A DNA stretch of 64,000 nucleotides from the NCBI RefSeq assembly GCF_000482785.1, contig NZ_AXWS01000007.1, positions 992,001 through 1,056,000 on the forward strand, given 5' to 3'. Below are positions 1-11,262 of the stretch, piece by piece. How positions within the stretch are numbered: position 1 is the first letter of the stretch; the number at the start of each line of letters is the position of its first letter. The position numbers were made by a program, and so were the translations under genes. This DNA comes from Derxia gummosa DSM 723. Its GTDB lineage: Bacteria > Pseudomonadota > Gammaproteobacteria > Burkholderiales > Burkholderiaceae_E. The notes beneath the pieces are model-generated. The model was not told the DNA's origin. It was given only the letters and a program-made list of their open reading frames with translations, and did no database searches.

Positions 1-516
1 CGAGGCGAAGCCGATGATCGCGTTGAGCGGCGTGCGCAGTTCATGGCTCATGCGCGACAGGAAGCGCGAGCGCGCCTCGTTGGCCGCCACCGCCGCCGAA
101 GACGCGAGCCGCGCCGCCTCCAGCGCGCGCCGCTCCGAGATGTCGCGCACGATCGCCGTCATGAGCCGGCGCCCGCCCACATCGGCGAGCGAGATCGAGC
201 CTTCGATGGGAAATTCGCTGCCGTCGGCGCGGCAGGCGACCAGTTCGCGCGCCGGCCGCATCGCGCGGGTGCCGGCGCCCTCGCGCGTGAAGTCCTCGAC
301 ATGGCCGCGATGCGCCTCGCGCAGCCGCGCCGGCAGGAAGCGCCCGAGCGGCTGGCCGATGGCCTCGGCTGCCGCGCAGCCGAACATGCGCTCGGCCGCA
401 TGGTTGAACACGAGGATGTGCTGGGCCTCGTCGATGACGAGGATCGCGTCGCTCGCGCAGCCGACCACGGCGCGGAGCAGTTCGCTCGCGAAGCGTCCGT
501 CGGCGAAGGCGGTCAT
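1..516 (-). CDS. PAS-domain sensor histidine kinase, N-terminal fragment cut by the window edge
   Basis: The visible 172 residues form the amino-terminal part of a two-component sensor kinase that would autophosphorylate on histidine and pass phosphate to a response regulator. The ATG at 516 opens a PAS fold (about residues 10-125, with an EFPIEGSIS stretch and a closing IVRDISERR linker). This is followed by a helical segment and the HisKA dimerisation box [13 protein letters not shown], whose phosphorylatable His is about residue 158. The reading frame runs off the left edge before the ATPase domain. No membrane segment precedes the PAS domain, so this end looks cytoplasmic. The stimulus and partner regulator are not in the window. 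The frame is open to 648, but I see no better start. Confidence 0.85.
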   Translation of the reverse strand, partial: MTAFADGRFASELLRAVVGCASDAILVIDEAQHILVFNHAAERMFGCAAAEAIGQPLGRFLPARLREAHRGHVEDFTREGAGTRAMRPARELVACRADGSEFPIEGSISLADVGGRRLMTAIVRDISERRALEAARLASSAAVAANEARSRFLSRMSHELRTPLNAIIGFAS

Positions 517-787
517 CGCGGCCGGCCCGCGCTGCCGGCCCTGGCCGGCGACGGTGTCCGGGCCGGCTGACCGGGTGAGAAGGGAAGGTCCGACGTTCTG
601 CTGCGCATGTTCTGTGTCTCGGCCAGGCCGCTGCCGTGCCACGGCTTGTCATCGCCATTGGGTGCACGGAATGCCCGTACCGTAGTGCATCGAACCTCGA
701 TCGATGGGCGGAACAGCGCAGTTGCATGGGGGCTTTTCCGTTCCCGTGGCGGCACCCGGCGCGGGCGGGCCGCGCCGGCGCGCGCCG
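517..787. other. Intergenic stretch between the kinase gene and thiC
   Basis: This 271-bp gap lies upstream of the kinase and downstream of thiC. Small frames run through it, but none has a recognisable product or a good ribosome binding site. It includes a locally less GC-rich patch around 600-720 that could hold the kinase promoter. I see no clear terminator or RNA gene. Confidence 0.4.
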
Positions 788-2897
<2,110 letters not shown>

Positions 2898-3235
2898 CGG
2901 CCGACCATAGGCGAATTGCCCGGACGCTGCAAGCCGGAAGCGGCCCGAAGCAGCGCGGAACGGACGAGTCAGCCGACGCCCGCCGGCTGACCGAGCGGCC
3001 AGGCGCAAGCGCCGTCGCGGCCCGCGTCGCCTCGCTCGCCGAACGTTGTTTCCACGGGCTGATTGCGAGCAAATCACCCGTCTTCGCGCAAGGGGGGCTT
3101 TGCTAGAATCCGCCGCGTTTCAGAAAGGCGCCCCGGCATATCCAAGGCACGGTCGGCGCCGCCGCGATGCCTCCGAATTTCCCGGTCCTGCCGAGCGCCC
3201 GTCTTGCGGCGCCCACCCTTGAAACTCCAATCCCA
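2898..3235. promoter_or_regulatory. Divergent promoter region between the thiC leader and pcm
   Basis: No gene is seen in this 338-bp stretch. A TAGAAT at 3104-3109, preceded by GCT, resembles a sigma-70 -10 element and would fire toward pcm. No convincing -35 hexamer lies 16-18 nt upstream of it. The thiC promoter must lie at the left end, upstream of the riboswitch. The assignment rests on position and a single hexamer only. Confidence 0.35.
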
Positions 3236-3916
3236 ATGACGACGACCTTCGACTTCGAACGCGCCCGGTTCAACATGATCGAGCAGCAGATCCGCCCCTG
3301 GGACGTGCTCGACCCCGCCGTGCTGGAACTGCTCTCCGTCGTGAAGCGCGAGGACTTCGTGCCGCCGGCCTATCGCAACGTGGCGCTGGCCGACATCGAG
3401 GTGCCGCTCAACGTCACGGGCGCGGCCAAGGGCGAGAAGATGCTTTTCCCGCGTGTCGAGGCACGCGTGCTCCAGGAACTCGGTCTCGGCGCCGACGAGA
3501 CGGTGCTCGAGATCGGCACCGGCTCGGGCTACATGGCCGCGCTGCTCGCCGCCAAGTCGCGCCATGTCACGACGGTCGAGATCGACCCGGCGCTCGCGCG
3601 TTTCGCCGAAGGCAACCTGTCGCTCGCCGGCGTGCGCAACGCCAAGGTGGTGGTGGCCGACGGCGCGCGCGGCCTGCCCGAACTCGGCAGCTTCGACGTC
3701 ATCGTCATCTCGGGCGGCCTGCCGATGCTGCCGGCGGCCTTCACCTCGCAGCTCAAGGTCGGCGGCCGGCTCATCGCCTTCGTCGGCGCGGGCATCGTGA
3801 TGGAAGCCGTACTCGTCACCAAGACCGGCGAGCAGTCGGCCCAGCAGCGCAACCTGTTCGAGACCCGCGTGCAGATGCTGCGCAACGCCGAGACGCCCTC
3901 GACCTTCCGTTTCTGA
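3236..3916 (+). CDS. pcm: Protein-L-isoaspartate O-methyltransferase
   Basis: This 226-residue SAM-dependent methyltransferase repairs isoaspartyl residues in aged proteins. The N-terminus carries the family signature NMIEQQIRPWDVLD, where the enzyme recognises its substrate. Motif I for SAM binding (VLEIGTGSGYMAALL) begins at about residue 90. An internal ATG 69 nt into a longer open frame was chosen because family proteins start near MTTTFDFERARFNMIE. The gene is followed after 21 nt by a rhodanese gene and then a TolC-family gene, an arrangement common in Betaproteobacteria. Betaproteobacterial Pcm-like proteins sometimes lack proven repair activity, so the exact substrate is inferred. Confidence 0.9.
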   Translation: MTTTFDFERARFNMIEQQIRPWDVLDPAVLELLSVVKREDFVPPAYRNVALADIEVPLNVTGAAKGEKMLFPRVEARVLQELGLGADETVLEIGTGSGYMAALLAAKSRHVTTVEIDPALARFAEGNLSLAGVRNAKVVVADGARGLPELGSFDVIVISGGLPMLPAAFTSQLKVGGRLIAFVGAGIVMEAVLVTKTGEQSAQQRNLFETRVQMLRNAETPSTFRF

Positions 3917-3937
3917 AAACGCTTGCAGGAGATCGCC

Positions 3938-4261
3938 GTGAAGCAGATGCAACCCACCGAACTCGCGGCGCTCCTCGCTGACGCGAACGCCGAGCAACCC
4001 GTGCTGCTCGACGTGCGCGAGTCCTGGGAAGTCGAGCTGTGCCAGATCCCCGGCTCGATCTCGATCCCCATGAACACCATCCCCGCGCGCGCCGGCGAAC
4101 TCGATCCCGACCAGGAGATCGTCTGCATCTGCCATCACGGCGGCCGCAGCGCGCAGGTGGCGTTCTGGCTCGAACGCAACGGCTTCACGCGCGTGATCAA
4201 CCTCGCGGGCGGCGTGCATGAATGGGCGGCGCAGGTCGATCCGTCGATGCGCCGCTACTGA
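3938..4261 (+). CDS. Rhodanese-like domain protein
   Basis: This 107-residue single rhodanese domain resembles GlpE/PspE-type sulfurtransferases. The active-site loop CHHGGRS places the persulfide-carrying cysteine at about residue 65. LLDVRESWE and the closing NLAGGVHEWA are also family landmarks. I chose the GTG at 3938 because AGGAGA at 3927-3932 is well spaced before it. A TTG at 3923 would place the start inside that ribosome binding site. It lies between pcm and tolC, probably in one transcript. The sulfur donor and acceptor cannot be read from sequence. Confidence 0.9.
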   Translation: MKQMQPTELAALLADANAEQPVLLDVRESWEVELCQIPGSISIPMNTIPARAGELDPDQEIVCICHHGGRSAQVAFWLERNGFTRVINLAGGVHEWAAQVDPSMRRY

Positions 4262-4306
4262 GCCGCTTCCCGCCAACAACAACCCTCTTCCCCCGTCGGA
4301 GCCCGG

Positions 4307-5767
4307 ATGCGCCCGAGCCTGCAACTCCAGCCGGCGCGTGCGCGCCGTGCCCTGTCCATTTCCCCACGATCGGGTCCGGCAAGCGCCGCTCCGTTCGCAT
4401 TGCAAAGTCTGGCTGGCGCCTCCTCAAGCCTCGCCAGCGCGCTGCGCGCGATCGGCGCGTTGCTGCTGCCGGTGGCGGCGCTGCTCGCGGCCGCGCCGGC
4501 CGGCGCGCAATCGTTGCGCGAGTTCTATGACTCGGCGCTCGCGAGCGATCCGGTGTATGCCGCCGCGCGCGCCCAGGCACAGTCGGTGCGCGAGCGCGAG
4601 CCCCAGGCCTTCGCCGCGCTGCTGCCGAATCTGGGCTTCACCGCCGGCATTCAGGCCTATTCGCTCGACGCCAACGTGCGCGGTCCGTCATCGCATTCCG
4701 ACAGCACGCGCAACTGGACGCTCCAGCTCAGCCAGCCGCTGTTCCGCTGGCAGAACTACGTCGGCTGGCAGCAGGCCAAGCTGGCCGTGGCGGCGTCGGA
4801 GGCGACGCTGCTCCAGGCCCAGCAGGATCTGCGACTGCGGCTCACGCGCGCCTATCTCGACGTGCTGGCGGCGGAAGACACGGTCGCCTTCGTGCGCGCC
4901 AAGAAGGCCGCGATCGCCGAGCAGCTCGCCTCGGCCAAGCGCAATTTCGAGGTCGGCACCGCGACGATCACCGACACCAACGAAGCCCAGGCGCGCTACG
5001 ACCTCGCGATCGCCGAGGAGCTGGGCGCCGAGAACGACGTGGCCACGCGCCGCACCGCGCTGCTCCAGGTGAGCGGCCGCCTTCCTGGCGAGCTGGTGCC
5101 GCTGCGCGCGCCGGTCACGTTGGCCGCGCCCGACCCGGCCAGCATCGACGACTGGGTCGCCGCCGCCGAGGCCGACAACCCGCAGGTACAGGCGGCCGGC
5201 ATCAACGCCGAGATCGCCATGCGCGAGATCGAGCGCGCGCGCGCCGGCCATCTGCCGACGGTCGACGTGGTGGCCTCGCGCAACTACCAGTCCAACATCC
5301 AGACCTACGCGATCTCGGGCATTCCCAACACCAGCCTGCGCACCGACAGCATCGGCCTGCAACTGAGCGTGCCGCTGTTCGCGGGCGGCGGCACCCAGGC
5401 GCGCGTGCGCGAAACCGTCTCGCTCGACGAACAGGCGCGCCAGAACACCGAGAACGCGCGTCGTCAGGCGGCGCAGACCGCGCGCCAGACCTATCTGGGC
5501 GTGACCACCGGACTCGCCCAGGTGCGCGCGCTCGAAACGGCCGAGAAGTCGAGTCAGTCGGCGCTCGACTCGAACCTGCTCGGCTACAAGGTGGGCGTGC
5601 GCGTGAACATCGATGTGCTCAACGCGCAGCAGCAGCTGTTCTCGACCCGGCGCGACCTGGCCAAGGCGCGTTATGACGCGATCTACACCGGCCTCCAGCT
5701 CAAGGCGGCGGCCGGTCGGCTGGGCGATGACGAGCTGGTCGCCACCGACGGATTGTTCGGCCGCTGA
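4307..5767 (+). CDS. tolC: TolC-family outer membrane efflux/secretion channel
   Basis: This 486-residue protein is of the outer membrane factor family, which forms trimeric beta-barrel and alpha-tunnel exit ducts for type I secretion or RND/MFS efflux. A signal peptide ends near APAGAQS. The long helical repeats carry typical phrases such as QPLFRWQNY, FEVGTATITDTNEAQARYD and the second-repeat YKVGVRVNIDVLNAQQQLF. From the ATG at 4307 the signal region would be about 68 residues. The TTG at 4400 would give a more usual length and may be the real start. No inner-membrane pump is adjacent, so it probably serves unlinked partners. Downstream, waaA converges with only 15 nt between stops. Confidence 0.9.
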   Translation: MRPSLQLQPARARRALSISPRSGPASAAPFALQSLAGASSSLASALRAIGALLLPVAALLAAAPAGAQSLREFYDSALASDPVYAAARAQAQSVREREPQAFAALLPNLGFTAGIQAYSLDANVRGPSSHSDSTRNWTLQLSQPLFRWQNYVGWQQAKLAVAASEATLLQAQQDLRLRLTRAYLDVLAAEDTVAFVRAKKAAIAEQLASAKRNFEVGTATITDTNEAQARYDLAIAEELGAENDVATRRTALLQVSGRLPGELVPLRAPVTLAAPDPASIDDWVAAAEADNPQVQAAGINAEIAMREIERARAGHLPTVDVVASRNYQSNIQTYAISGIPNTSLRTDSIGLQLSVPLFAGGGTQARVRETVSLDEQARQNTENARRQAAQTARQTYLGVTTGLAQVRALETAEKSSQSALDSNLLGYKVGVRVNIDVLNAQQQLFSTRRDLAKARYDAIYTGLQLKAAAGRLGDDELVATDGLFGR

Positions 5768-5770
5768 GCC

Positions 5771-5804
5771 GCGCGGGCTTGCTCAGTCGCCGAGCAGCCC
5801 GCGC
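5771..5804. terminator. Hairpin between convergent tolC and waaA
   Basis: GCGCGGGCT at 5771-5779 pairs with AGCCCGCGC at 5796-5804, with an inner GCTC/GAGC extension. It covers the end of waaA and the gap to tolC. There is no T-run on either side, so a terminator role is only suggested by the convergent position. Confidence 0.35.
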
Positions 5805-7306
5805 AGCGCCTCGACATTGCGCGCGGTCGCGCCGCGATGGCGGGCGCTGAACTCGCTCGCCGCGCCGGCCATCACGGCGCGGCGAGCCGGCTCGGCGGCG
5901 ATCGACAGCAGTTCGGTCCAGACGCCGGCGGCGTCCTCGCGGCGCACCAGCGCGCCGGCCTCCAGCGCCAGCCTCGACGCCTCGGCAAAGTTGAAATGGC
6001 TCGGCCCGGTCACGACCGGGCAGCCGCAGGCGCAGGCCTCGATCATGTTCTGCCCGCCCAGCGGCAGCAGGCTGCCGCCGACGAAGGCGACATCGGCCAT
6101 GGCGTAGTACGCGGCCAGCTCACCCATCGAATCGCCGATCCATACATCGAGCGCGTCCTCCTGCACCAGCCTTGACGCGGCACCCGGCGCCGCCCGACCG
6201 AGCGCGACGACGCCCCCCATCGCTGCGCCACCGCCCGACGCCACGACATCCCCCGCCGCCGCACCGCCGCCCGGCGCCGACTCGCTGCGGCGCGCCGTGC
6301 GCAGGCCGCGCGCCACCGCCATCTGCGTCACCTCGGCGAAGCGCTGCGGATGACGCGGCACGATCACCACTAGCGCGCCGCCCCGATCTGCCGGCATCGC
6401 GTCGAGCAGCAGCGCCTCCTCCGACCGGCCGCCGTGCTCGCGCGTGGATGCGAGCAGGATCACGCGCCGTCCACCCGCCGCTGCCCGCCATTCGTGGCCG
6501 AGCGCGATCGCGGTCGGCTCGGGCGCGAGGTCGTACTTGAGGTTGCCGCACACGACCAGCCGGCGCGCGCCGAAGCCGCGCATGCGTGAGGCGTCGGCCT
6601 CGGTCTGCACCGTTGCGAGCGCGACCGCGCGCACCGCCGGCCCGAGCAGCGCCGCGAAGCGCCGTCCGCGCCGCGCGCTGCGCTCCGACAGCCGGCCGTT
6701 GACGAGCGCGACCGCCACGCCGCGTGCCGCCGACAGGCGGATGAGGTTGGGCCAGATCTCGGTTTCCATCAGCAGGCAGGCGCGCGGCCGGAAGGCGTCG
6801 AGAAAGCCACGCACCGCGAAGCCGATGTCATACGGCGCGAACACCGATTCCAGCCGGCCCGCATCGATCAGCCGCGCGAACACCTGCCGCGCCGCCGCGC
6901 GTCCGGCCGGCGTCATGTGCGTGAGCACGAACACGGCCTCGGGCCACTCGGCTGCAAGCGCTTCCACGAGTGGCGCGACGGCACGCGTCTCGCCCACCGA
7001 CACCGCGTGCACCCAGATGCGCATCGCCTCGGGCCGGCGCGCATGGCGCCCGAGCCGCTCGCCGCGATGCTCGGCGTATCCCGGCTCGCGGCGCGCCCGC
7101 CACGCCAGCCGCGCGAAGGCGAGCGGCAACGCGATCCACCACAGCAGCGCGTAGAGCAGCGCCATCGCGCGCTCTGCCGGCGTCAGACCGGACGGAGCCT
7201 CCGGCGCGGCATTGACAGCGCTTGCAAGCCCCGGCGCCGGGCTGTGCGCCGACGGTGCATCCGCGCCCTGCGGACGCGCATCCGGGCGGGGAGTTTTCCT
7301 GCTCAT
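5783..7306 (-). CDS. waaA: 3-deoxy-D-manno-octulosonic acid (Kdo) transferase
   Basis: WaaA adds Kdo from CMP-Kdo to the lipid A precursor at the inner membrane. The N-terminal membrane anchor ([18 protein letters not shown]) comes first. Then follow HAVSVGE with the general-base Glu region, the METEIWPN motif, and a C-terminal GT-B domain with [15 protein letters not shown]. The product has 507 residues against about 425 usual. The excess is a 47-residue leader and a Gly/Ala-rich insertion around residues 332-370 inside the second Rossmann domain. The ATG at 7306 overlaps the waaC stop as ATGA, which favours this start. An in-frame ATG about 47 codons later ([10 protein letters not shown]) is a family-like alternative. 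Confidence 0.93.
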   Translation of the reverse strand: MSRKTPRPDARPQGADAPSAHSPAPGLASAVNAAPEAPSGLTPAERAMALLYALLWWIALPLAFARLAWRARREPGYAEHRGERLGRHARRPEAMRIWVHAVSVGETRAVAPLVEALAAEWPEAVFVLTHMTPAGRAAARQVFARLIDAGRLESVFAPYDIGFAVRGFLDAFRPRACLLMETEIWPNLIRLSAARGVAVALVNGRLSERSARRGRRFAALLGPAVRAVALATVQTEADASRMRGFGARRLVVCGNLKYDLAPEPTAIALGHEWRAAAGGRRVILLASTREHGGRSEEALLLDAMPADRGGALVVIVPRHPQRFAEVTQMAVARGLRTARRSESAPGGGAAAGDVVASGGGAAMGGVVALGRAAPGAASRLVQEDALDVWIGDSMGELAAYYAMADVAFVGGSLLPLGGQNMIEACACGCPVVTGPSHFNFAEASRLALEAGALVRREDAAGVWTELLSIAAEPARRAVMAGAASEFSARHRGATARNVEALRGLLGD

Positions 7307-8271
7307 GCGCGCGCCAGTTCCTGCACCGCGCCGAGCACTTCGTCCACGGCGGGCGGGCGGCCCTCGTCGCCGAGGCAGCGGTGCGGCGTGTCGGCGACGA
7401 TGCCCACATGCGTCGGCGAGGTCGCCACGTAGATCGCGACGACCGGCGCCCCGACCGCCGCCGCCAGAAAGCTCAAGCCCGTGTCCACGCCCACCACGCA
7501 GCTCGCGCCCGCGAGCACGCCGGCCCATTCGACCAGGCCGAGCGCGCGCGGCGCCACCACCGCGCCGTCGATGCCGGCCGCGATGCGCGTGGCGCGCTCG
7601 CGCTCGGCCGCGTTGCCCCAGGCCAGACCGACGCAACGGTCGGCCGCCACCTGCCGCGCCAGCAGTTCATGCCAGCGCGCCTCGGGCCAGAGCTTTTCGT
7701 CGCGCGCGGTGGCGGTGAGCGCGATCACGAAGGGCGCGTCGCCGGGCAGCCAGTCGGGTCGCAGCGGGCGTGGCGCGAGGCCGTAGCCGGGCGCCCCTTC
7801 GGGCGTGTAGCCGAGCGCCCAGCCCGCGAGCGCGCGATAGCGCCGCGTGGCCGGCTGGCTGAAGTACGGTCCGTTGGCGAAACGCCGGTCGTAGAACAGC
7901 GCCGCCATCGGCTCGCGCGCCGATTCGCGCGCATAGCCGACGTGCTCGCCGCGCACCGCGCGCGCGACGAGCGCGCTCTTGACGTTGCCTTGGGAGTCGA
8001 TCACGAGGTCGTACTCGCTCGCGCGCAGGCGGCGCCACAGGGCGCTCGCCTCGGCCCGCGTCGTGGCGGACAGCGGCGCCTTGCGCCAGCGCCGCAGCGC
8101 GATCGGAATCACCTGCCCCAGCCCCGGATGCAGCCCGAGCAGGCCGGCGTACGCCTCCTCGACGATCCAGTCGATGCGCGCGGCGGGATGCGCGCGCAGG
8201 ATGTCGTTCACGACAGGCAGGTTGTGAATCACGTCGCCCATCGAACTGATCTTGACCAGAAGAACCCGCAT
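7303..8271 (-). CDS. waaC: Lipopolysaccharide heptosyltransferase I
   Basis: This 322-residue GT-B enzyme of glycosyltransferase family 9 adds the first L-glycero-D-manno-heptose from ADP-heptose to Kdo2-lipid A. The start [19 protein letters not shown] is the classic WaaC N-terminus with the catalytic Asp in MGDVIH. The ADP-heptose site is suggested by [18 protein letters not shown], and [10 protein letters not shown] also matches the family. The ATG at 8271 was taken although the frame is open further upstream. The stop overlaps the waaA start by 4 nt. Its donor pathway is represented in the window by gmhA, rfaE1 and rfaE2. Confidence 0.95.
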   Translation of the reverse strand: MRVLLVKISSMGDVIHNLPVVNDILRAHPAARIDWIVEEAYAGLLGLHPGLGQVIPIALRRWRKAPLSATTRAEASALWRRLRASEYDLVIDSQGNVKSALVARAVRGEHVGYARESAREPMAALFYDRRFANGPYFSQPATRRYRALAGWALGYTPEGAPGYGLAPRPLRPDWLPGDAPFVIALTATARDEKLWPEARWHELLARQVAADRCVGLAWGNAAERERATRIAAGIDGAVVAPRALGLVEWAGVLAGASCVVGVDTGLSFLAAAVGAPVVAIYVATSPTHVGIVADTPHRCLGDEGRPPAVDEVLGAVQELARA

Positions 8272-8637
8272 TGCCCTGCCCGTGCTGATGTCGGCGGCCC
8301 TGTCGCGCGGCGGCTGGAAACTGTCCGCGCCATCTGTCGGCGCGCATCCCGCGACCGTCGCTGCCGCAAAGGGGGGCGAGCTTACAGGCCCGTCGCATCC
8401 TGTACACACGGCTGCCGTCTCAGGCGCGAAAACTGCTCGGGCTGGCGGGGCAGGCGCATGGCGGAGCGTGTCGCGGCGCAAGCCTTGCGCTCGCTGTCTG
8501 TTCGGGCGCGCCGCCTTCAAGTACCTTGCGGTCCGCTGCGACGCAACAGACGACGCCTCTCCTCGATCCACAAGATTCACCGGCGCGCGGCGCGCGCCAC
8601 CCGCCGACTTTCTCACTCAGGAACATCAGGAATCCCC
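8272..8637. promoter_or_regulatory. Divergent intergenic region waaC / galU
   Basis: No gene is supported in these 366 bp. A 15-nt inverted repeat GCGCAAG-C-CTTGCGC lies at 8476-8490, roughly midway, and could be an operator. The region must contain the promoters of both the waaC-waaA unit and galU, but I cannot point to convincing -35/-10 pairs. Confidence 0.35.
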
Positions 8638-9495
8638 ATGACCCAAGTCCGCAAAGCCGTCTTTCCTGTCGCCGGCCTCGGCACGCGCTCGCTGCCGGCC
8701 ACCAAGGCGATCCCGAAGGAAATGCTGACCGTGGTGGACAAGCCCCTCATCCAGTACGCGGTCGAAGAAGCCGTGGCCGCCGGCATCACCGACATGATCT
8801 TCATCACCAGCCGCACCAAGCGCGCGCTGGAAGACCATTTCGACAAGTCGCCCGAACTCGAAGCCGAACTCGAAGCGCGCGGCAAGAAGGAGCTGCTCGA
8901 CATCGTCAAGAGCATCGCGCCCAAGGGCGTGAACTTCGTGTTCATCCGCCAGCCCGAGCCGCTCGGCCTCGGCCACGCGGTGCTCTGCGCCCAGCCGGCC
9001 GTGGGCAACGAGCCCTTCGCCGTGCTGCTGCCCGATGACCTGCTCGACGCCGACGTGTCGGTCACGAAGCAGCTCGTCGAGCAGTACGAAGCCCAGGGCG
9101 CGAGCGTGCTCGGCGTCATGGACGTCGCCCGCGAAGACACCAAGAAGTACGGCATCGTCGCCGCCGAACCGATCACGCCGGCCACCTCGAAGGTGACCTA
9201 CATGGTCGAGAAGCCCAAGCCCGAGGAAGCACCCTCGACGCTCGCCGTCGTCGGCCGCTACGTGCTCGAGCCGCAAGTGTTCGCCGAACTCGTCAACACG
9301 CCGCGCGGCGCGGGCGGCGAGATCCAGCTGACCGACGGCATCGCCGCGCTGATGAGCACGCGCAAGGTCGTCGCGCACCGCTACCAGGGCACGCGCTACG
9401 ACTGCGGCACGCGCCAGGGCTGGTGGGAGGCCAACATCGAGATCGGCCGCCGCCATCCCGAGCTGAAGGAACTGGCCGCCAAGCTGCTCAAGTAA
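8638..9495 (+). CDS. galU: UTP-glucose-1-phosphate uridylyltransferase
   Basis: GalU makes UDP-glucose from UTP and glucose-1-phosphate, feeding UDP-galactose (galE at 25.2 kb) and surface polysaccharides. The 285-residue protein has the nucleotidyltransferase signature [18 protein letters not shown] near residues 14-31, [13 protein letters not shown] (metal/sugar site) and the C-terminal [15 protein letters not shown]. The ATG at 8638 is preceded by CAGGAA at a good distance, which fixes the start inside a much longer open frame. It converges on the phosphomannomutase gene across a shared terminator. Its substrate glucose-1-phosphate can be supplied by that mutase. Confidence 0.97.
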   Translation: MTQVRKAVFPVAGLGTRSLPATKAIPKEMLTVVDKPLIQYAVEEAVAAGITDMIFITSRTKRALEDHFDKSPELEAELEARGKKELLDIVKSIAPKGVNFVFIRQPEPLGLGHAVLCAQPAVGNEPFAVLLPDDLLDADVSVTKQLVEQYEAQGASVLGVMDVAREDTKKYGIVAAEPITPATSKVTYMVEKPKPEEAPSTLAVVGRYVLEPQVFAELVNTPRGAGGEIQLTDGIAALMSTRKVVAHRYQGTRYDCGTRQGWWEANIEIGRRHPELKELAAKLLK

Positions 9496-9545
9496 GTACC
9501 GGCTGCAAAGGCTTGCAAGCCCGCGATGGCGCGGGCCTGCACCAA

Positions 9546-9582
9546 AAAGGGCAAGGGGAGCGTCATGCTCCCCTTGCCCTTT
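9546..9582. terminator. Bidirectional rho-independent terminator between galU and the phosphohexomutase gene
   Basis: A perfect 13-bp stem GGGCAAGGGGAGC / GCTCCCCTTGCCC (9549-9561 with 9567-9579) encloses a 5-nt loop. It is extended by AAA upstream and TTT downstream, so it reads as a terminator on both strands. It lies between the convergent stops at 9495 and 9705. Confidence 0.85.
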
Positions 9583-9704
9583 CCGCGTGCGGGGCCGGCG
9601 ACCTCGCGGCGCCGATGCCCGCGCTCGCCGGCCTGAATGCAGGACCGCGCCGACCCTGTCGCGCGGCCCTGCCCGACCGCCCGTGGCGGCCGGGCAATGC
9701 GGCA

Positions 9705-11099
9705 TCAGAACGGCAGCTTCACTTCCGGCGCGACCGCGAGGATGGCCTTGCGGAACTGCGCCTGGATGCGCTCCAGCGCCTCGGGATTGTCGGCCTCGAA
9801 GCGCAGCACGACGACCGGCGTCGTGTTGGACGGACGGGCCAGACCGAAGCCGTCCGGGAACTCGGCGCGCACGCCGTCGATGGTGATGATTTCGGTCGTG
9901 CCCTCGAACTTGGCGGTCTGCTGGAGCTTCTCGACCAGCGTGAAGTTCTCGCCCTCGGCGGTTTCGAGCTTGAGCTCGGGCGTGCTCGACGCATTCGGCA
10001 GCGCTTCGAGCACCGCGCTCGGGTCTTCGACCTTGGAGAGGATTTCGAGCAGGCGGGCGCCGGTGTAGAGGCCGTCGTCGAAGCCGTACCAGCGTTCCTT
10101 GAAGAACACGTGGCCGCTCATCTCGCCTGCGAGCGGGGCGCCGGTTTCCTTGAGCTTGGCCTTGACCAGCGAATGGCCGGTGCGCCACAGCAGCGGCACG
10201 CCGCCGGCCTCGCGCACGACGTTGCCGACATGGCGGCTGCACTTCACGTCGAAGATGACCTGCTGGCCCGGGTTGCGCGACAGCACGTCGCGCGCGAACA
10301 GCATGAGCTGGCGGTCGGGCCAGATGATGTTGCCGGTCTTGGTCACGACGCCGAGGCGGTCGCCGTCGCCGTCGAAGGCGAGGCCGATCTCGGCGTCGGT
10401 CTCGCGCAGCGCGGCCATCACGTCTTCGAGGTTGTGCGGGTCGGCGGGGTCCGGATGGTGGTTGGGGAAGGTGCCGTCCACTTCGCAGAACAGTTCCTTC
10501 ACGACCGTGGCGCCGAGGCGCTTGAACAGCTCGGGCGCATAGGCGCCGGGCACGCCGTTGCCGGCGTCGATCACGATCTTGATCGGGCGCGACAGCTTGA
10601 CGTCGCCGACGATGCGCTGGAGGTAGCGCTCGGCGATGTCATCGGTGCGGTAGCCGCCCTCGCCCGTCGCGAGCTTGCCCTCGGCGATGCGGGTGCGCAG
10701 GCCGGTGATGGTGTCGCCGTAGATGGCTTCGCCCGCGACGACCATCTTCAGGCCGTTGTACTCGGGCGGGTTGTGCGAGCCCGTGACCATCACGCCGGTC
10801 GGTATGCCGAGTTCGTAGGTGGCGAAATACAGCATCGGTGTGGCGACGAGACCGATGTCGACCACGTCGAGGCCGCCGGCGCGCAGGCCGTCGGACAACG
10901 CCTTGGCCAGTGCCGGCCCCGACTCGCGGCCGTCGCGGCCGATGACGGCGGCGGTCTGGCCGCGTTCACGCGCGAGCGTCGCGATCGACTGGCCGATCTG
11001 GCGCACGGCGTCGGGCGTCAGCGCGGTGGTGACGACACCACGGATGTCATAGGCCTTGAACAGACCCGCTGCGGGTACGTTGGGGGTGGCGTTTGCCAT
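9705..11099 (-). CDS. algC: Phosphomannomutase/phosphoglucomutase
   Basis: This 464-residue alpha-D-phosphohexomutase interconverts mannose-6-P/mannose-1-P and glucose-6-P/glucose-1-P. The phosphoserine loop VTGSHNPPEYNG puts the catalytic serine at about residue 108. The Mg-binding DGDGDRLG loop, the sugar-binding GEMSGH and the C-terminal phosphate-binding RPSNTTP all follow in order. It supplies glucose-1-phosphate for galU and rfbA, and mannose-1-phosphate for GDP-mannose. The ATG at 11099 (MANATPN) was chosen over upstream frame extension because AYDIRG follows at the family-typical distance. It is divergent from rfbB. The symbol follows the bifunctional Pseudomonas enzyme. Confidence 0.93.
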   Translation of the reverse strand: MANATPNVPAAGLFKAYDIRGVVTTALTPDAVRQIGQSIATLARERGQTAAVIGRDGRESGPALAKALSDGLRAGGLDVVDIGLVATPMLYFATYELGIPTGVMVTGSHNPPEYNGLKMVVAGEAIYGDTITGLRTRIAEGKLATGEGGYRTDDIAERYLQRIVGDVKLSRPIKIVIDAGNGVPGAYAPELFKRLGATVVKELFCEVDGTFPNHHPDPADPHNLEDVMAALRETDAEIGLAFDGDGDRLGVVTKTGNIIWPDRQLMLFARDVLSRNPGQQVIFDVKCSRHVGNVVREAGGVPLLWRTGHSLVKAKLKETGAPLAGEMSGHVFFKERWYGFDDGLYTGARLLEILSKVEDPSAVLEALPNASSTPELKLETAEGENFTLVEKLQQTAKFEGTTEIITIDGVRAEFPDGFGLARPSNTTPVVVLRFEADNPEALERIQAQFRKAILAVAPEVKLPF

Positions 11100-11149
11100 C
11101 GGCAGGTTTCCTTGATGTGTGAATACGGGAGGACAGGTGGTCGAATCAG

Positions 11150-11173
11150 GCATGCAAGCGGATGTCTGCATGC
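11150..11173. promoter_or_regulatory. Inverted repeat and possible -10 in the mutase/rfbB divergent region
   Basis: GCATGCA (11150-11156) and TGCATGC (11167-11173) form a 7-bp inverted repeat with a 10-nt spacer. A TAGAAT lies just downstream at 11178-11183, a plausible -10 for the rfb operon whose first ATG is at 11263. The position suits an operator over a promoter. No regulator or matching copy elsewhere supports this. Confidence 0.3.
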
Positions 11174-11262
11174 TCGTTAGAATGGTTGACGAACGGCGTG
11201 AAATGTTAACGGCGCGATCGGCCCGCAGTACCTCCGACGACGCCCATCTGGTGGACCATCCC

